A program made the translations under genes and the position numbers. A stretch of DNA of 64,000 nucleotides from Volutella citrinella (lineage: Eukaryota > Ascomycota > Sordariomycetes > Hypocreales > Nectriaceae), in assembly GCA_034401135.1 (NCBI GenBank), contig JAWZSP010000004.1, forward strand, positions 1,860,001 through 1,924,000, in the 5' to 3' direction. Shown in pieces: positions 49,356 through 62,457 of this stretch (position 1 is the first letter of the stretch; every line of letters begins with the position of its first letter). The notes below the pieces were generated by a model. It was given only the letters and a program-made list of their open reading frames with translations, did not search any database and was not told the origin of the DNA.

Positions 49356-52300
49356 CTTTTTTTAATCTAATTATTTTACTTTTACTAACTTTTTATTAAA
49401 AAATATATAATAATTATAATTATTTTTTAAATAATACTTATTATAATATATTAATAGAAATAGTTTATATTAATAATAAAAGTTCTCTTACTTTTTTTAA
49501 AAGTTTTTAACTAAGTTATAATAAACTTAGGTTTTATTTTTAAACTATTATTAAAATATAAATACTTTACTTATTAAAAAGTATTTTTAATTAAGCTGCT
49601 TAAAAGTCTTATATTCTTATAGACTAGCTTAAAGAGTAGTAGGTATAAAGCTTTTAAGTAATAAATTTTAATACTATTTAGTACTTTACTTAGTTATTAA
49701 ATAGGTTTTAAAATAAGTTTATAATTTAAAAAAATAAATAATAAGCTTATTATATTAATAGCTTTTTTATAATACCTTTGACTCCTTTTTATAAGGCTTT
49801 TTAAGTACTTTTCTAGCCTTTTTATATTAGTTTATTTTAGTTTTAATAGTATAAATAAGTAATTATAATATTAAAGTTCTTAAACTTAGATAATATTAGT
49901 ATTAATAATATAAATTAGACTTAAAGTTACTAGGGTTTTAATAATAAATTATAATAATTTCTAAGTAGTTTTAAGTAGCTTTTTTATTTTAGAGTTTAAT
50001 AAATAGGTTTTTATAAGCTAATTATAAGGGTTTACTAACTATTTTTTTTTTAATTTAGCTTATCTTTTTATAGCTTTTTTTTTTTTATTTTATAATATTT
50101 TATAACTACTTTTTTTATATTTTTTATATCTATTTTAAAAACCTATTAATTAAACTTTATAAACTATTCTAATTATTTAATAAAGTAAAATTATTTATTT
50201 TTATATTTTTATTTATTTTTTACTATTTTAATTTTTTATTCTTTTTCTAAGTCTTATAAATTAAGTATTAGTATATTTTTATTAAATATTTTTTTATAAT
50301 ACTACTAAGGCTTTAGTAAGCTTATATAGAAAATATTATAAATATAACTTAGCTAGTTTAGTAAGGCTAATTAGTAAGCTTTTAAACTAACCTTTTTTAA
50401 AATTTAAAAGAGCTTAATATAATATAATACTAGCTTTTTTTTTTATTTAAAGAATTTTAAATTACTTATTAAAAATAATATAAGCTATCCCTTTTTAAAA
50501 TTATATTTTTAATACTTATAATTTATAATTTCTATATATTATTTTATTATACTCTTTTAATAATTTTTAAATTTTTTTTAAACTTATTATAATCTTATTA
50601 ATCTTATACTTACTTTAAGTATCCTTTTTTTTATAAAATTATTTTTAAGACTTAGATATATATTTAATAAGTATTTTATAAAAACTTTTATTAATAATAT
50701 ACTTATTATTATATTTTAAGTATTATTATAAATAAATTATATTTATAATAAGAGGTTTAGTTATATTTTTTAATAGTTTTTTATAAATATATATAAATAA
50801 TATTTTAAGGTCTAATTAAAGCGCTCTATTTATTTATTACTTTATAAGTAAAATATTATTAAAAGCCTTTTTTTTATTAATATTTATATATAAATAGCTT
50901 ATTAAAATTTACTTATAAAAATCAAGCCTTTATTTAATATTATATTATTTAGTAAGCTAAAAATAAGATTAATCTTTTTATAAAATAACTTTATAAACTC
51001 TATTATATTAATTACTTTAAATATAGCTAAGAATTAGGTATACTTTATATAATAATTTATAATAATTAATATTATATTAACTTTACTTTATTTAGTTATT
51101 ATAAGTAGTAATCTTATAATAAAGTCTATTAATAGTTTAGATTATAATTAACTAAGTATTAAAAAAAGTTTAAGCTTATTATATAGTTTATATCTTTTTA
51201 ATATTATTTTTTAATATATTAAATAGGTATTAACTTATTATATTATAAAGTTTTTTATATATTTTTAGTATAGTTTTTATTAAAATATTTTAAGTATTTA
51301 ATTAATCTTAAAATAACTTATTATTAAATAGTTATAATATAGCCTAAGGATCTTATTTTATAATATAATATTATTTAATATATATAACTTTTATTAAAAA
51401 TATAATAAATCTTTAATAATATACTATTTATAAAGATTTCTTATAGCTTTTTACTTAATAATAAGATCTTAATAAGTCTTTATTATTAGATTATAAGATT
51501 ATAATATCTTAATTATCTCTATTAAAGTTACTAAGATTTTTTTATTATTAATAATCTTTTTAATTAAGGCCTCTTATATATTTTTTTAAAAAGGTTTAGA
51601 TAGTACTTTAAATTTCTTTTTTATTTAATTTAATTATATTATATAACTCTTAAGGATAGGTTTATTATAGTCTTATACTACTTATATAAAGCTGACTTTA
51701 ATATCTATTAGTATTATTACTTTTTTAAATAGTTTAATTTTAATAATTATTTAATTTATTAAGCTATTTATTAAGCTATTTTAAAAAGTATTCTTTTTTT
51801 TATAATTTAGCTTTTAAAAAGGTCTATTAATAAGGTTTATTTTACTTAGTTAATACTTAATTATAAAATTATATAATATAAACTTAATATATTACTAAGC
51901 TTACTAACTATTTAAATACTTTTTTTTTATAAAAAATTATAAATTTTAATAGTTATTAAAGACTTTAATAAATTTTATTAGCTTTTTAAAATAATACTTT
52001 TAATTTATAAATAACTTTATAATTATAAATATTTCTTTATCTAAGGTATTATAATTTAATTTAGCCTTTTAAAACTTTTATAATTAAAATATAATAAGGT
52101 ATTAAAAACTATCTCCTTTTTATTAAGAGATAATACTTAATATTATAAAGTATAAAGTATTAGTTTCTAATTATATAAGTTTCTTTAAGTTAAAGTAATA
52201 TAATATTAATACTTTTTAAAAAGATTTATAAAGCTTTTAGAAAATATTTTATTACTTATTTATAAAAGTTATTTTTTTTAGTTTCTTATTTTTAACTAAC

Positions 52301-55093
52301 CTTTTTAAAAAGTCTAATAAAAAGGCTATTATTAAGAAATAGCTTTATATAAATCTCTTATAAAAATTATAAAAACCTAAGAATATTTAGACTTTTTAAT
52401 AAGTCTTTAGCTTTAATTATAAAGTAATTATCTTAACCTTTTTAAAATCTATAAATACTCTTATTATTAATATAATAAACCTAAGAAATATAATTTCTAA
52501 TTAATAAAAATAATATTTATTTAATATTATATATAATCTAGCTATTATAAGCTATTTAATTACTTATTAAAAGGCTTTTATATAGAATTTATAATTTTTT
52601 AAATAGATTAATATATTATTTATAAATATAATATAAATTATATCTAAAAAGTCTTTTAAAGCCTAGTAGATATAGTTTTAAAAAATAGTTAGGGTATTAA
52701 TAAGTTTAAATAATATAATTATATATTTAAAATACTTATAATAAGTTTAAAAAGCTATTTTTTATTTATTACTTATTTTTATTTAAATCTAATAATATAT
52801 ATTTTTAATATCTAGCTTATTAAAAAAGTAATAGCTCTAAATATAATTTATAATTTCTAAAATTAATAAAAGAAAGTACTAATTCTTAATTATTATTTTA
52901 TTTAGCTTTTAGTAATTAATATATAAATAAAAAGACTTATTTAACTTAAAAATAAAAAAGATTAAAGCCCTTATTAAGCTTTTTAAATATTAAATATATC
53001 TATTTACTAAATTATTAGCTAAGTATTAATAAAATATATTAAGTTCTTTTTATAAAAATAAGTAAATTAATTTAAAAAATAGTAACTTTTTTAATATAAT
53101 ATTAATTATATAGTCCTACTTATTATATAATAAGAGTTTTATTATACTTTTTTTTTAAAAGAATTATTATAAGCTTTTTAATTTAATAAGAATTCTTTTA
53201 GTATATTAATAAGTTTTATAGTCTTAATACTTTAATAAATAGCTTATATCTATTTTATAAATACTATATACCTGCTTTATTATTTAATAAGTTTATTAAA
53301 ACTTCTAGGCACTTTTAACTTAAATTTAGTCTTATTTTAATTTAAATTATTATCTTTTTTCTTAGATATTAATTAAAACTACTATCTTAGATAATAATAT
53401 TTAAAAAAGTAATAAAAAGATATTAAAGCCTTTTTAAATTTTTATTATTAAAAAAGTTACTTAATAAGTAACTTTCTTAAAATTAATTAGAAATATAAAT
53501 ATAATCTAAGTATTACTTATTTTTAAAACTATTTAATTTATACTTATTAAGATTAAGGCCTTTTTATATAACTTTTAGAAGTTTATATAGTTAGTAATAC
53601 TTTTATTAATTATATTATTTACTTTTTTAATATTAAGAAATACTTTTATTATAATTATTAATTAGGAAGTATATATTAAGGCTTAGGCTAAGAGTTATAA
53701 GGTTAATTATAATAGTTTTAGATTTTTAAAATTAAGAAATTAACTTAAAATCTTTTTAAAAAAGTTTTATAATAATATAATTAGACTATTTTAATAACTA
53801 AATTAGAGTTTAACTTTTAATATTATTTTTAAGGTTTATTTATTAATAAATATAAAAAGGTTTAGATTACTAAAAGTTACTAAATTCTTTATTATTTTAA
53901 TACTTTTCTTATTATTTTTTTAATACTATTTTTTTTTTTTTAAAAATAATTAGATATAATATAGCCTAGCTCTTAGTAATTATAATATTAAATATCTTTT
54001 TATTTAGTCTTTAGCTTCTTATTTAAAAAGCTTTTTAACTTAATAAAGCTTTTTAAAAAAGAGCTATTTTACTTTTTTTTCTTTACTTTTTAAAAAAGAA
54101 ATAATTTAAAAGCCTTTTTTTAATATTTCTTTACTAACTCTTTTTTATTATCCTATTTTTATTTATCTTTTAAGACTTAATATTTTATAAAAAGCTAGAT
54201 TACTTTTACTTTTTATATAAAAGCCTTTTAATAAAGGTCTATATTTATTTTAATTAGCTTATTTTAAAATAGTTTTTATAACTTATTTAAAAATATAATC
54301 TCTTATTTTTATTTATTTTAGTAATATCTTAATTATTATTTAATAGAATTTAAATAGTAATAGAATTTTTAAAAGGTTTAGTCTATTTATTACTTAGCTT
54401 TTTTTAATTAAAATTTAATTAAAACTTTAATATTAAGGGCTCTATAAATTAAGAACTTTAATTAAGTTTAAAAAGTATTTTAATCTTTTTTAAGAACTTT
54501 TTATTTCTTTTTTAAAAAGGCTTTTAAAAACTTTTTAAAAAAGGCTTAACTATTACTATTTAAATATTATAAAGCTAATACTATTTTATATTAATTTTTT
54601 TTAAATTTATATAAGCTTTAGAAAGTATATTATAAGCTTAATAACTAATCTTTTTACTTTTAGATAATTAATAAAATAATTAAGATTTTAAGTTTTAATA
54701 ATTTAAAGTTAATCTCTTTTTTTAAAAAAAAAGATTTTAAAATTTAGTATTTTTTATAATAAGTATTAATAAATACTTAACTTACTTTTTTTTTTAAAAG
54801 CTAGGTTTTAGCTTAAAAGTACTAGATTTTTTATAAAGTTTTTAGCTATTATTAAAAACTATTTTATCTTTTTTATAATTAAATTATACTAAGAGAGCTT
54901 TATATTAATCCTAGATCTTTTATTTTTTAAATTTCTTTTAATTTTTAAATAGCCTTTTTTTTAATCTTATACTTTTTAATATAAATAATCTAGAGTATAT
55001 TAGCTTTAAAGTCTAATAAAAAGGAGATTTTAATAATATAGTTTAGAAATATAAAATTATCTTTTTAAAAAAAGTCTAAAAAGGCTTGCCTTT
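49356..55093 (-). mobile_element. Element D (family 2), main internal part, inverted
   Basis: The reverse complement of this stretch aligns with element C from about 42,250 to 47,985. Checks include the RT block at 52,867-52,935, which is the reverse complement of C at about 44,420-44,480, and the left end, which matches C near 47,985. Its upstream part and 5' LTR lie at 62,096-62,457, separated by insertion of B. Its 3' end and 3' LTR are not found. It is more AT-rich than C. All frames are broken. Confidence 0.85.
55089..55093. repeat. Left target-site duplication of element B (CCTTT)
   Basis: CCTTT before the 5' LTR of B is repeated at 62096-62100. Removing B joins the flanks into continuous family 2 sequence. 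Confidence 0.88.
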
Positions 55094-55297
55094 TGTAAGG
55101 ATCTAGCTATATCTAGCGCAGCTGCTATACTAGTAGAGGAACTTTAGTCCAGTTAGCGCCAGTTAACTGCTAGAGGCTTAGTAAGCTTCTGCTAAACTTA
55201 TATATAAAATAGAGGACCTTAAGTAAAAGTAAATATACTAGCCTGACTCTAAGAGTATACTCTTTCTTAGTTTTAAGCTCTTAGCTATCCTTTTATA
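55094..55297 (+). repeat. 5' LTR of element B
   Basis: 204 bp starting TGTAAGGATC. This is the only LTR in the window that keeps its TG end. The differences I saw from the 3' LTR are transitions. Confidence 0.92.
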
Positions 55298-56307
55298 ATT
55301 TTTTTATTTTTTTATAAAAGCTAGCTCTGAGTATATCTATATATAGACAGGCCGTTTTTTTATAAAATAAGTAATTGCTAACTACTATATAAATTACTAT
55401 CCTTTTTTTATTAGACTAATTATAACTATTAGATAAGAACTAATTAATACTTTTTATTAAAGATAAGTAGGTCTTTAATATATAGGCTAGGCTTAATAAC
55501 CTACTAATAGTTATAATTTTTTAATAAATAATAAACTAAAATAAGCTTATTTACTAATTAATTACTAAGTACTTATTAAAAGAATATAAATATAAATAAC
55601 TCTTAAAATATAGTTATAAGATATTTTAAAAAGATAATAATAATACTATTATTAATAACTAGATTAAGGTAATTAAAATAGGAAATAGTTTCTAAAAGTA
55701 TGCTTCTATAATATAAAGGATCTATTAAATATAAATATAAATATATTATAAGAAGTAGTAAAGTTAGTAAATATATATTAAAGGCTTAGTAAATAAAGAC
55801 CTTATATAAGATAACTTTATTAGGTTTATATAATAGTAATATATTAACTTATATTTAAGAGAATGCTAATTTTATAATAAACTTAAGGCTTATTATTAGA
55901 AAGTCGCTAAGTTACTATTAGAGTTCTTTTAGATATAAAAAGCGACTTATACTTCTCTAAGTATATAAAGACTTAATAATAACTTAATAATAATATATTA
56001 TTTTTACTACTACTTAAAAAAGGACTTATATAATAAGATTAATTAATAAATAATTAAGTTATTAAATATCTAGGATATTATTAATAAGGCTGAGCAGATC
56101 TAGATCTATCTTAGTATAATAAGTAGTAATATTTTAGTAAATTACTATAAATATATATTAAACTATATAAGACTAGATATTAATTTAAAGAAATATAAAC
56201 TAAAATATAATCTAGAAAGAAAAAAGAGAGGCTAATTTTAATAAAACCTTAACTAAGGTACCTATATATAGAAAAAGCCTTAAAAAGCTAACTTATAGAA
56301 ATAGTAA

Positions 56308-56349
56308 TATTACTACTATAAGTAACTAAATTATAAGAATACTAACTAC
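56308..56349 (+). pseudogene. Gag zinc knuckle remnant of element B
   Basis: Exact C-X2-C-X4-H-X4-C spacing with TAT/TAC (Tyr) at all ligand positions, matching 36320-36361 in A. Confidence 0.8.
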
Positions 56350-57299
56350 TTTATAAAAAAATACTAAAATAGATTGCTTTTAATAACTTTAGTACTAGCC
56401 TTACTATTAAAAGCTATAGTATAAAAGGTTATATTTTAGCTACTAGCTAATAACTTTTTAAAAAATAAGTAGGTATTAGTAATAAAGTAATACTACTAGC
56501 ACCTAAACTTATTATTACTATTTTAATTAACTAAATAGTTAAAAATAATATAATTATTATCTAAGGATATTAAGAGTAATAAGTTATTATAGATATAGAT
56601 ACTTATATATAAGTTGATTTTATAAGTAACTATCTAATTTTATAAATAGGTCTCTAACTACTTATAGAAGCTAAGGTCCCTAAGTTATAAAACTGGCAAG
56701 GTATTACTAGCTAGAAGAGTAGCTAGGTATATAAAATTAAATTCTTTTTAATTAATAGGTATAGTTAGCTATATAAAATCTATTATAATTTTATTAGTAT
56801 AAATTAGCCTAAGAGCTTTAGTAACTTACTCTTATTTAATAATTTAATAAGCTAAGAGAATATCTCTATTTTAATAATTACTTATATATAATAGTATAAT
56901 ATAGTATTTATTACTAACTTAGAATCTTTTATATTTAAAGTTATAAAGTAGTAAGAAAAGGCTTATATTTTCTATATATATAGCACTACTTTAAATAAAG
57001 ATTATAAAATAGTATCCCTAGATAAAAAGCTATTAAGTAAAATAGTACTATTACTTACTAAGTTTATAAAGTTTATATAAGTATTTAATAAATAATTAGT
57101 AAAAGAACTATTACTTTTACTAAATATAGAATATATAATTAATATATAAAAGGGAAAGATATCCTTATTTAGGCCTTTCTATTTCTTAGATAAGAAAAGA
57201 AGTAAGGTACTCTTAGAGTATCTTATAAAATAGTAAGTAGTAAGTTATATTAGTAAGAGTAAAAGCTTTATAAATACTTTTATCCTATTTATTTTTAAA

Positions 57300-57690
57300 A
57301 AAGATAGGACTTTATACTTATATATAGATTATTAGGGGCTTAATATAGTTATTATAAAAAATTAATATCTTTTACTCTTAATTAGTAAGCTATTAGACTG
57401 CCTTTTTTATATAAAATAGATATTTATAATTAACTTTTAGAATATATATTATTATATCTAGATTAAGAAGAGCAACTACTAGAAGATAGTGTTCTAAATA
57501 TAGTATAGCTACTTTAAATATAATATAATACTTTTTAGCCTTATTAATATACTAACAATCTTTTAGATATATATATACTAAGCGCTTACTAAACTATTAG
57601 ATATATATTATATTATATACCTAGATAATATTATTATCTACTTTTAAATAAAAAAGGAATATACTAAGTACTTATACTAAGTCTTAAAAA
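57300..57690 (+). pseudogene. Reverse transcriptase remnant of element B
   Basis: Gypsy-type RT blocks are recognisable (DY.GLN near 57,330; TKLLD near 57,590). The catalytic box at 57618-57641 reads YLDNIIIY: the first Asp is kept and the second is Asn. Stops stand where Trp, Arg or Gln codons are expected. Confidence 0.85.
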
Positions 57691-59039
57691 GACTATAAGC
57701 TATATAACTCTATACTAAATTATTAAAATACTCTTTTTATTAATAAGAGATAACCTTCCTAGGTTATTATATTATATAGGAGGGTATTAAGATAGAGCTG
57801 GAATAAGTCTAATTTATTATTAAATAGAAGCTGCTTATATTAGTATAAGAGCTCTAAGTCTTCTTAAGATTCTATAACTTTTATTAAAAGTTTATTTTTT
57901 ATTATTTTATAATAGTATCCTTAATAATAGATCTACTAAAAGGTAGTTATTAAAAAAAGAAAGTAAGAGAATTCTAATAGCTAGAGAGTGCTATAATAGT
58001 TTTTAAGTTATTAAAGTAAGCCTTTAGCTTTATAATTATTCTTTAATACTAAGACCCTATACTACTTATAAAAGTAGAAACTAATACCTTAATTAAAGTG
58101 ATTATAAGTATCTTTACCTAGCTATATAAAAGCTAATAGTATCTAGTTATATACTTTTTATATAAATTATTAAAGATAGAGAATAGATAGGGTATTAGTT
58201 AATAGGAGCTTTTAGCAGTCTTAAAGTCCTTAGAGTACTAAAGTTATTATTTATAAAGACTATTAGAATAGTTTACCCTACTTATAGATTATAAAGTATT
58301 ATAATAGATCTTTAAAGCCTTAGTAAAAGATTTTTAAAAAAGACTAGTTAGATAAGTATATTAGCTCTTAGAGTTTAATTTTAAAATAAAATACTATTCT
58401 AATATAAATAACTTAGTAAATAGCTTATTAAGGAGGCTAGACTATACTAAAAGTTAGTTTACTTATAGTAATATATTACTAAGTTTAGCTTATAAACTGA
58501 ATCTTATTAAGAGCTTATTACTAGACTTATAGTAAATAATTATAAATTAAAAAAGTAAAACTAAGGTAGTAAGAGTATTTATCTAAATAGTAAAGACTAG
58601 TTTAGTTAAGCTGTTCTAAACCTAAGAACTAAAAGCTTCTTTATTTTTATAATATAGCTTTTTAAATAAGTTGTTATAATGCGCTATATATACTATAATT
58701 ACTAAAAGCTAAAAAGGTATACTAAGGAAATTAGTAGGGAGTAGCATACTTATAATATTAACTTCTTAAGGTAATATTTATAAAAAACATACTAAGGACT
58801 TAAAAAAAGCTAGAGTTATTATTCTAAACTAATATATCCTATACTTTATAATAAGAGAACTTATAAAAAGTAAAATAGTATTCTTAGTATAGCTATTTTA
58901 TAAGCTAGAAGTACTAGTTTAAGAGTTATAGACTACTAACTTAGAATATATAGCTTATATAAAGGTACTATATACTAATACTAAGAAAAAAAACTACTAA
59001 GTTAACTAAGATAGCACTTTATTTTTTAAAAGCAGGCTT

Positions 59040-59720
59040 ATAATTTTAAAAGAAAGATCTTTATAATAAGAAATCTTTTACTAATATTATAATAACCTGA
59101 GATTAGGGTATATAAGAGCTATAAAGACCTTAGAATTAATCTTATAAAAATTCTATTAGACTAACTTTTTTAAAAATATCTAGGAGTATATAAAAACTTA
59201 TAATTTATACTAAGGTATATATATACTAAGGTATTAGCCTTATAATAAACTATAAATATTACTACTATTATTATATCTTTTTTAGAAAATTAGTATAGAC
59301 TTTATTACTAGACTATTATAAAGTGTGCAGCTAAATAATAAGCTAGTAGATATAATCCTTATAATTGTTTATAAAATAACTAAGTATATACTTTTTATCT
59401 TAATAATAAAATAGCTAAATATTATATAGTTAGTAGGTATTTTTTATAAGCACTTTGAGTATAAATATAGTACTTTAAAAAGAATTATTAGTAATAAAGA
59501 TAAGCTCTTTATAAGCTAATTTTAAGCTAACCTAATAATAAAATAAACTATTAAATATTAGCTATTTATAGTATACTACTTATAAATAGATAGATAGATA
59601 GAGAGGTTAAACTAAATACTAGAAAAGTATTTATAAATATATATTAGAGAGTCCTTATAGAATTAAGTAGTATATTTTTAAAAAGCAGAGTTTATATATA
59701 ATAATAATAAGTATAATACT
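59040..59720 (+). pseudogene. Integrase remnant of element B
   Basis: The zinc-binding segment and a DDE core are visible: ISIDFIT near 59,290 carries the first catalytic Asp. The second catalytic Asp codon is AAT at 59493-59495 (Asn), before the KLFIS.F block. Confidence 0.8.
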
Positions 59721-60186
59721 ATTAGTATATCTTTAATTAAAGTATTTATAAGCTACTACTTATATACTATTAAATATATACTATATATATTAAAAATAAA
59801 AGTTAAAAGTATATAGGAATATATAGAAAAGATTGCAAAAGTATAGCAGAAAGCTATATAGTACTAATAAGTAGTTATAAAAATATAAGCTAAGTATTAT
59901 AATAAGTACTACTAAGAGTAAGTATATATAAAAAGCTAAATAGTTAGCTTTAGTATATAGAATTTTTATTTTAAAAATAAAAAGCTAGTATTATACTTTA
60001 TATATATTAAAATTATTAAGTAATATAGTAAATAGGTATATTAAGTAGCCCTATTAAGTAAATATATAAGAATATATAATATTATATTAGTTATACTACT
60101 AGAACCCTAGAATAATAAGGTTATAAGTAACTATATACTAAATAATCTCCTTGATTTTAAAAAAAAAAAAGAAGAGTAAGAAGTAG

Positions 60187-60295
60187 AGGAAATTATTATA
60201 TATAAATAAGATAGTAATAATACCTTCTTTTAAGTTAAATAGCTAGGCTGGCTTATAGAATATAATATATAAGAACTAAAAGAGTACTTAGTAAA
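60187..60295 (+). pseudogene. Chromodomain remnant of element B
   Basis: A decayed frame reads an EEI start and then VK.LGWLIEYNI.EL, with stops at two expected Trp positions. This is the aromatic-cage pattern of a chromodomain and assigns the family to the chromovirus clade, whose chromodomains can direct integration into heterochromatin. Confidence 0.75.
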
Positions 60296-61891
60296 TATAA
60301 AGAAAAAACTATAAGTATATTATAAATAAGCTAAATAATTTTATAAAAAGTAGGATAATAATAAAGTACTACTAAAGATTTAATAAATATATAGTAATAT
60401 TATACTAAAACTCTAATTTAAACTCTAATATTATAAGGGCCTAAACTAAGAGTAACTAGATCTATACCTAAAAGCTAAGCTATTACTAAAGATAAAGCAA
60501 ACTATTACTATAAGTAGCTAAATAAAGATACTTTTTAACTCCCCTTTTTAAAGTTTATAAGTAAAAAGCTAAATAGATAATCTATACTTTATATACTACT
60601 ACTAGCACTGCTACTATTAATATTACTATTATTATTACCTTTATTATTACTACTACTATTAGAGCTAGTATTACTAAAAAAGTCTGCTAAAGAATTGCTA
60701 TCCTTATTATTATTACCAGTCTGTTTTACTATAAAAGCAGTATTATAGTACTAATAAGCTAATAAAGGTCTGCCCTGCCTAGGATAATAGATTAGCTTTA
60801 AGTAGGTATATTAGATTAGGTACTCTAATACTGCTTGCCTTATATACTAAGAATAAAGGGTATAATAGGCCTGTAGAAGGCTTACTAGTTAGTCAGCCTT
60901 ACTAAAAGAAGTCTTTTTATACTTAATTATAAGGTTAAAAGCTTTTAAAGCTTTATTAATACTTATAATAGTAAAGTTATCCTAGATATATATTAACTAA
61001 GCAGCCTTAATATAAGTAATAATATTAATAAAAGTAATTATTTATACTTATAGTAAGAAAAATTAGAAATAGTAAAAGTATAGTAAAAGCTTGATTTATA
61101 TTTTATAAGATTATAATAATTAGTAGCTTTTAAATAAAGCTAGTCTTTTAAAATTACTATTATATAAGTATAACCTTAGTATTAGTATTATAAGTATTTA
61201 CTAAGTTTATAATAGTTTTTTAAAAAAACTTCTAGGCCTTAGTATAAGTATCTATTATATCTAAAAGAGTATTATAATAGCTAGTAGAGATAAAATCTAT
61301 ATAGCTCTTAGTAAGAGTATAGTAATAGTTAATATTTTTAAAAGTATTTTAATAAGCCTAAGCTAGGTTATAAAGCTTAATTAGGATCTAAGATAAAGTT
61401 AGAAAATATCTAAGTAAAGGCTTAGTAATATACTACTTAATACTTAGCTTTATCTATTTTATAAATAATATAATATTTCTTATTATTATTATAATAGTAT
61501 TTAACTAAAAGATTATAATTAGTAGAGATAAGATAGTAAAAGTATAGCACCTTATTAATATAGGTTTTAATAAAACCCTTTTATTTATTAAAAATAAATA
61601 TTAATAAAATATTCTTAATCTAGAGAAGTACTACTATACTAATAGTAATAATATAGTAAGAGTTAAAAATTTAAAAATAAGATTAATAATCTTATAAAAG
61701 AAAAAAAAAAACTAAGCGCTTTAGTAAAAAGTTAATAAAAAGATAGTAACTTAATAGTAATATATAGAAGGGTTAATAATCTAGAAAAATAATAAACTAA
61801 TAAATTATTATTATTATAGAAGCTAGATATATATAGACTATATATATAGTAAAGTAGGGCCGAGGGCGCGCTCTATTTATAATAGGGTAAT
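60296..61891 (+). other. 3' tail of element B between chromodomain and 3' LTR
   Basis: About 1.6 kb. No known retrotransposon domain was recognised. On the minus strand around 60,600-60,720 a frame rich in Asn and Ser codons stays open over about 50 codons, which may only reflect triplet repeats. Confidence 0.5.
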
Positions 61892-62095
61892 TATAAGGAT
61901 TTAGTTATATCTAGTACAGCTACTGTATTAGTAGAGGAACTTTAATTTAGTTAGTACTAGCTGACTGCTAGAAGCTTAGCAAGCTTTTACTAAGCTTATA
62001 TATAGAATAGAGGACCTTAAGTAAAAGTAAATATACTAGCCTAACTCTAAGAGTATACTCTTCCTTAGCTTTAAGCTTTTAGCTATCTTTTTATA
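61892..62095 (+). repeat. 3' LTR of element B
   Basis: 204 bp, the same length as the 5' LTR, with a TATAAGGAT start where the 5' copy has TGTAAGGAT. Confidence 0.92.
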
Positions 62096-62457
62096 CCTTT
62101 TTATTAAATAATTAGTTAATATACTTTTTTTATTTAATATTATTATATTTTAAAAAGCTATAAAAAAGCTTTAGAATTATTATTATAAAGTATATAATAT
62201 ATAAATAATATATAAGTTAAGCTATATAGTTTTATAAAAAGAAAGGTAATAATAAGATTTTATAATAAAAAGTAATTAAAGCTTACTTAATATTTTAATA
62301 AGCTTTTTTTATAATATTATATATTATAAAGCTTTTTAAAGTATATATATTAATAATAGTATTACCTTACTTTTTATACCTAGCTCTATTAGTTTTTATA
62401 ATTAAGCTAGGTAGCGCTTTATAATTAAAGTAGAGCTTAATATTAAATATTATAATA
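62096..62457 (-). mobile_element. Element D, 5' end with its 5' LTR, inverted
   Basis: The first five bases are the right CCTTT duplication of B. The reverse complement of 62,101-62,177 matches the start of the element C internal region, and 62,178-62,457 is a family 2 LTR. Together with 49,356-55,093 it forms one inverted family 2 element split by B. On its right lies family 1 element E, beginning GTTAT, the probable target duplication. Confidence 0.88.
62178..62457 (-). repeat. 5' LTR of element D
   Basis: Exactly 280 bp, the reverse complement of the element C LTRs, and more AT-rich than either of them. Confidence 0.9.

Larger units (their letters stand above)
55094..62095 (+). mobile_element. 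Chromovirus copy B (family 1), structurally complete, nested in element D
   Basis: A 7,002-bp Ty3/Gypsy element with 204-bp LTRs and an intact CCTTT duplication. It is the best-preserved family 1 copy and is colinear with A and, from 58,610, with E. Gag, RT, RNase H, integrase and chromodomain occur in order, but with many stops. It lies inside element D, whose two halves match consecutive family 2 sequence, so B inserted after D. Confidence 0.92.
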
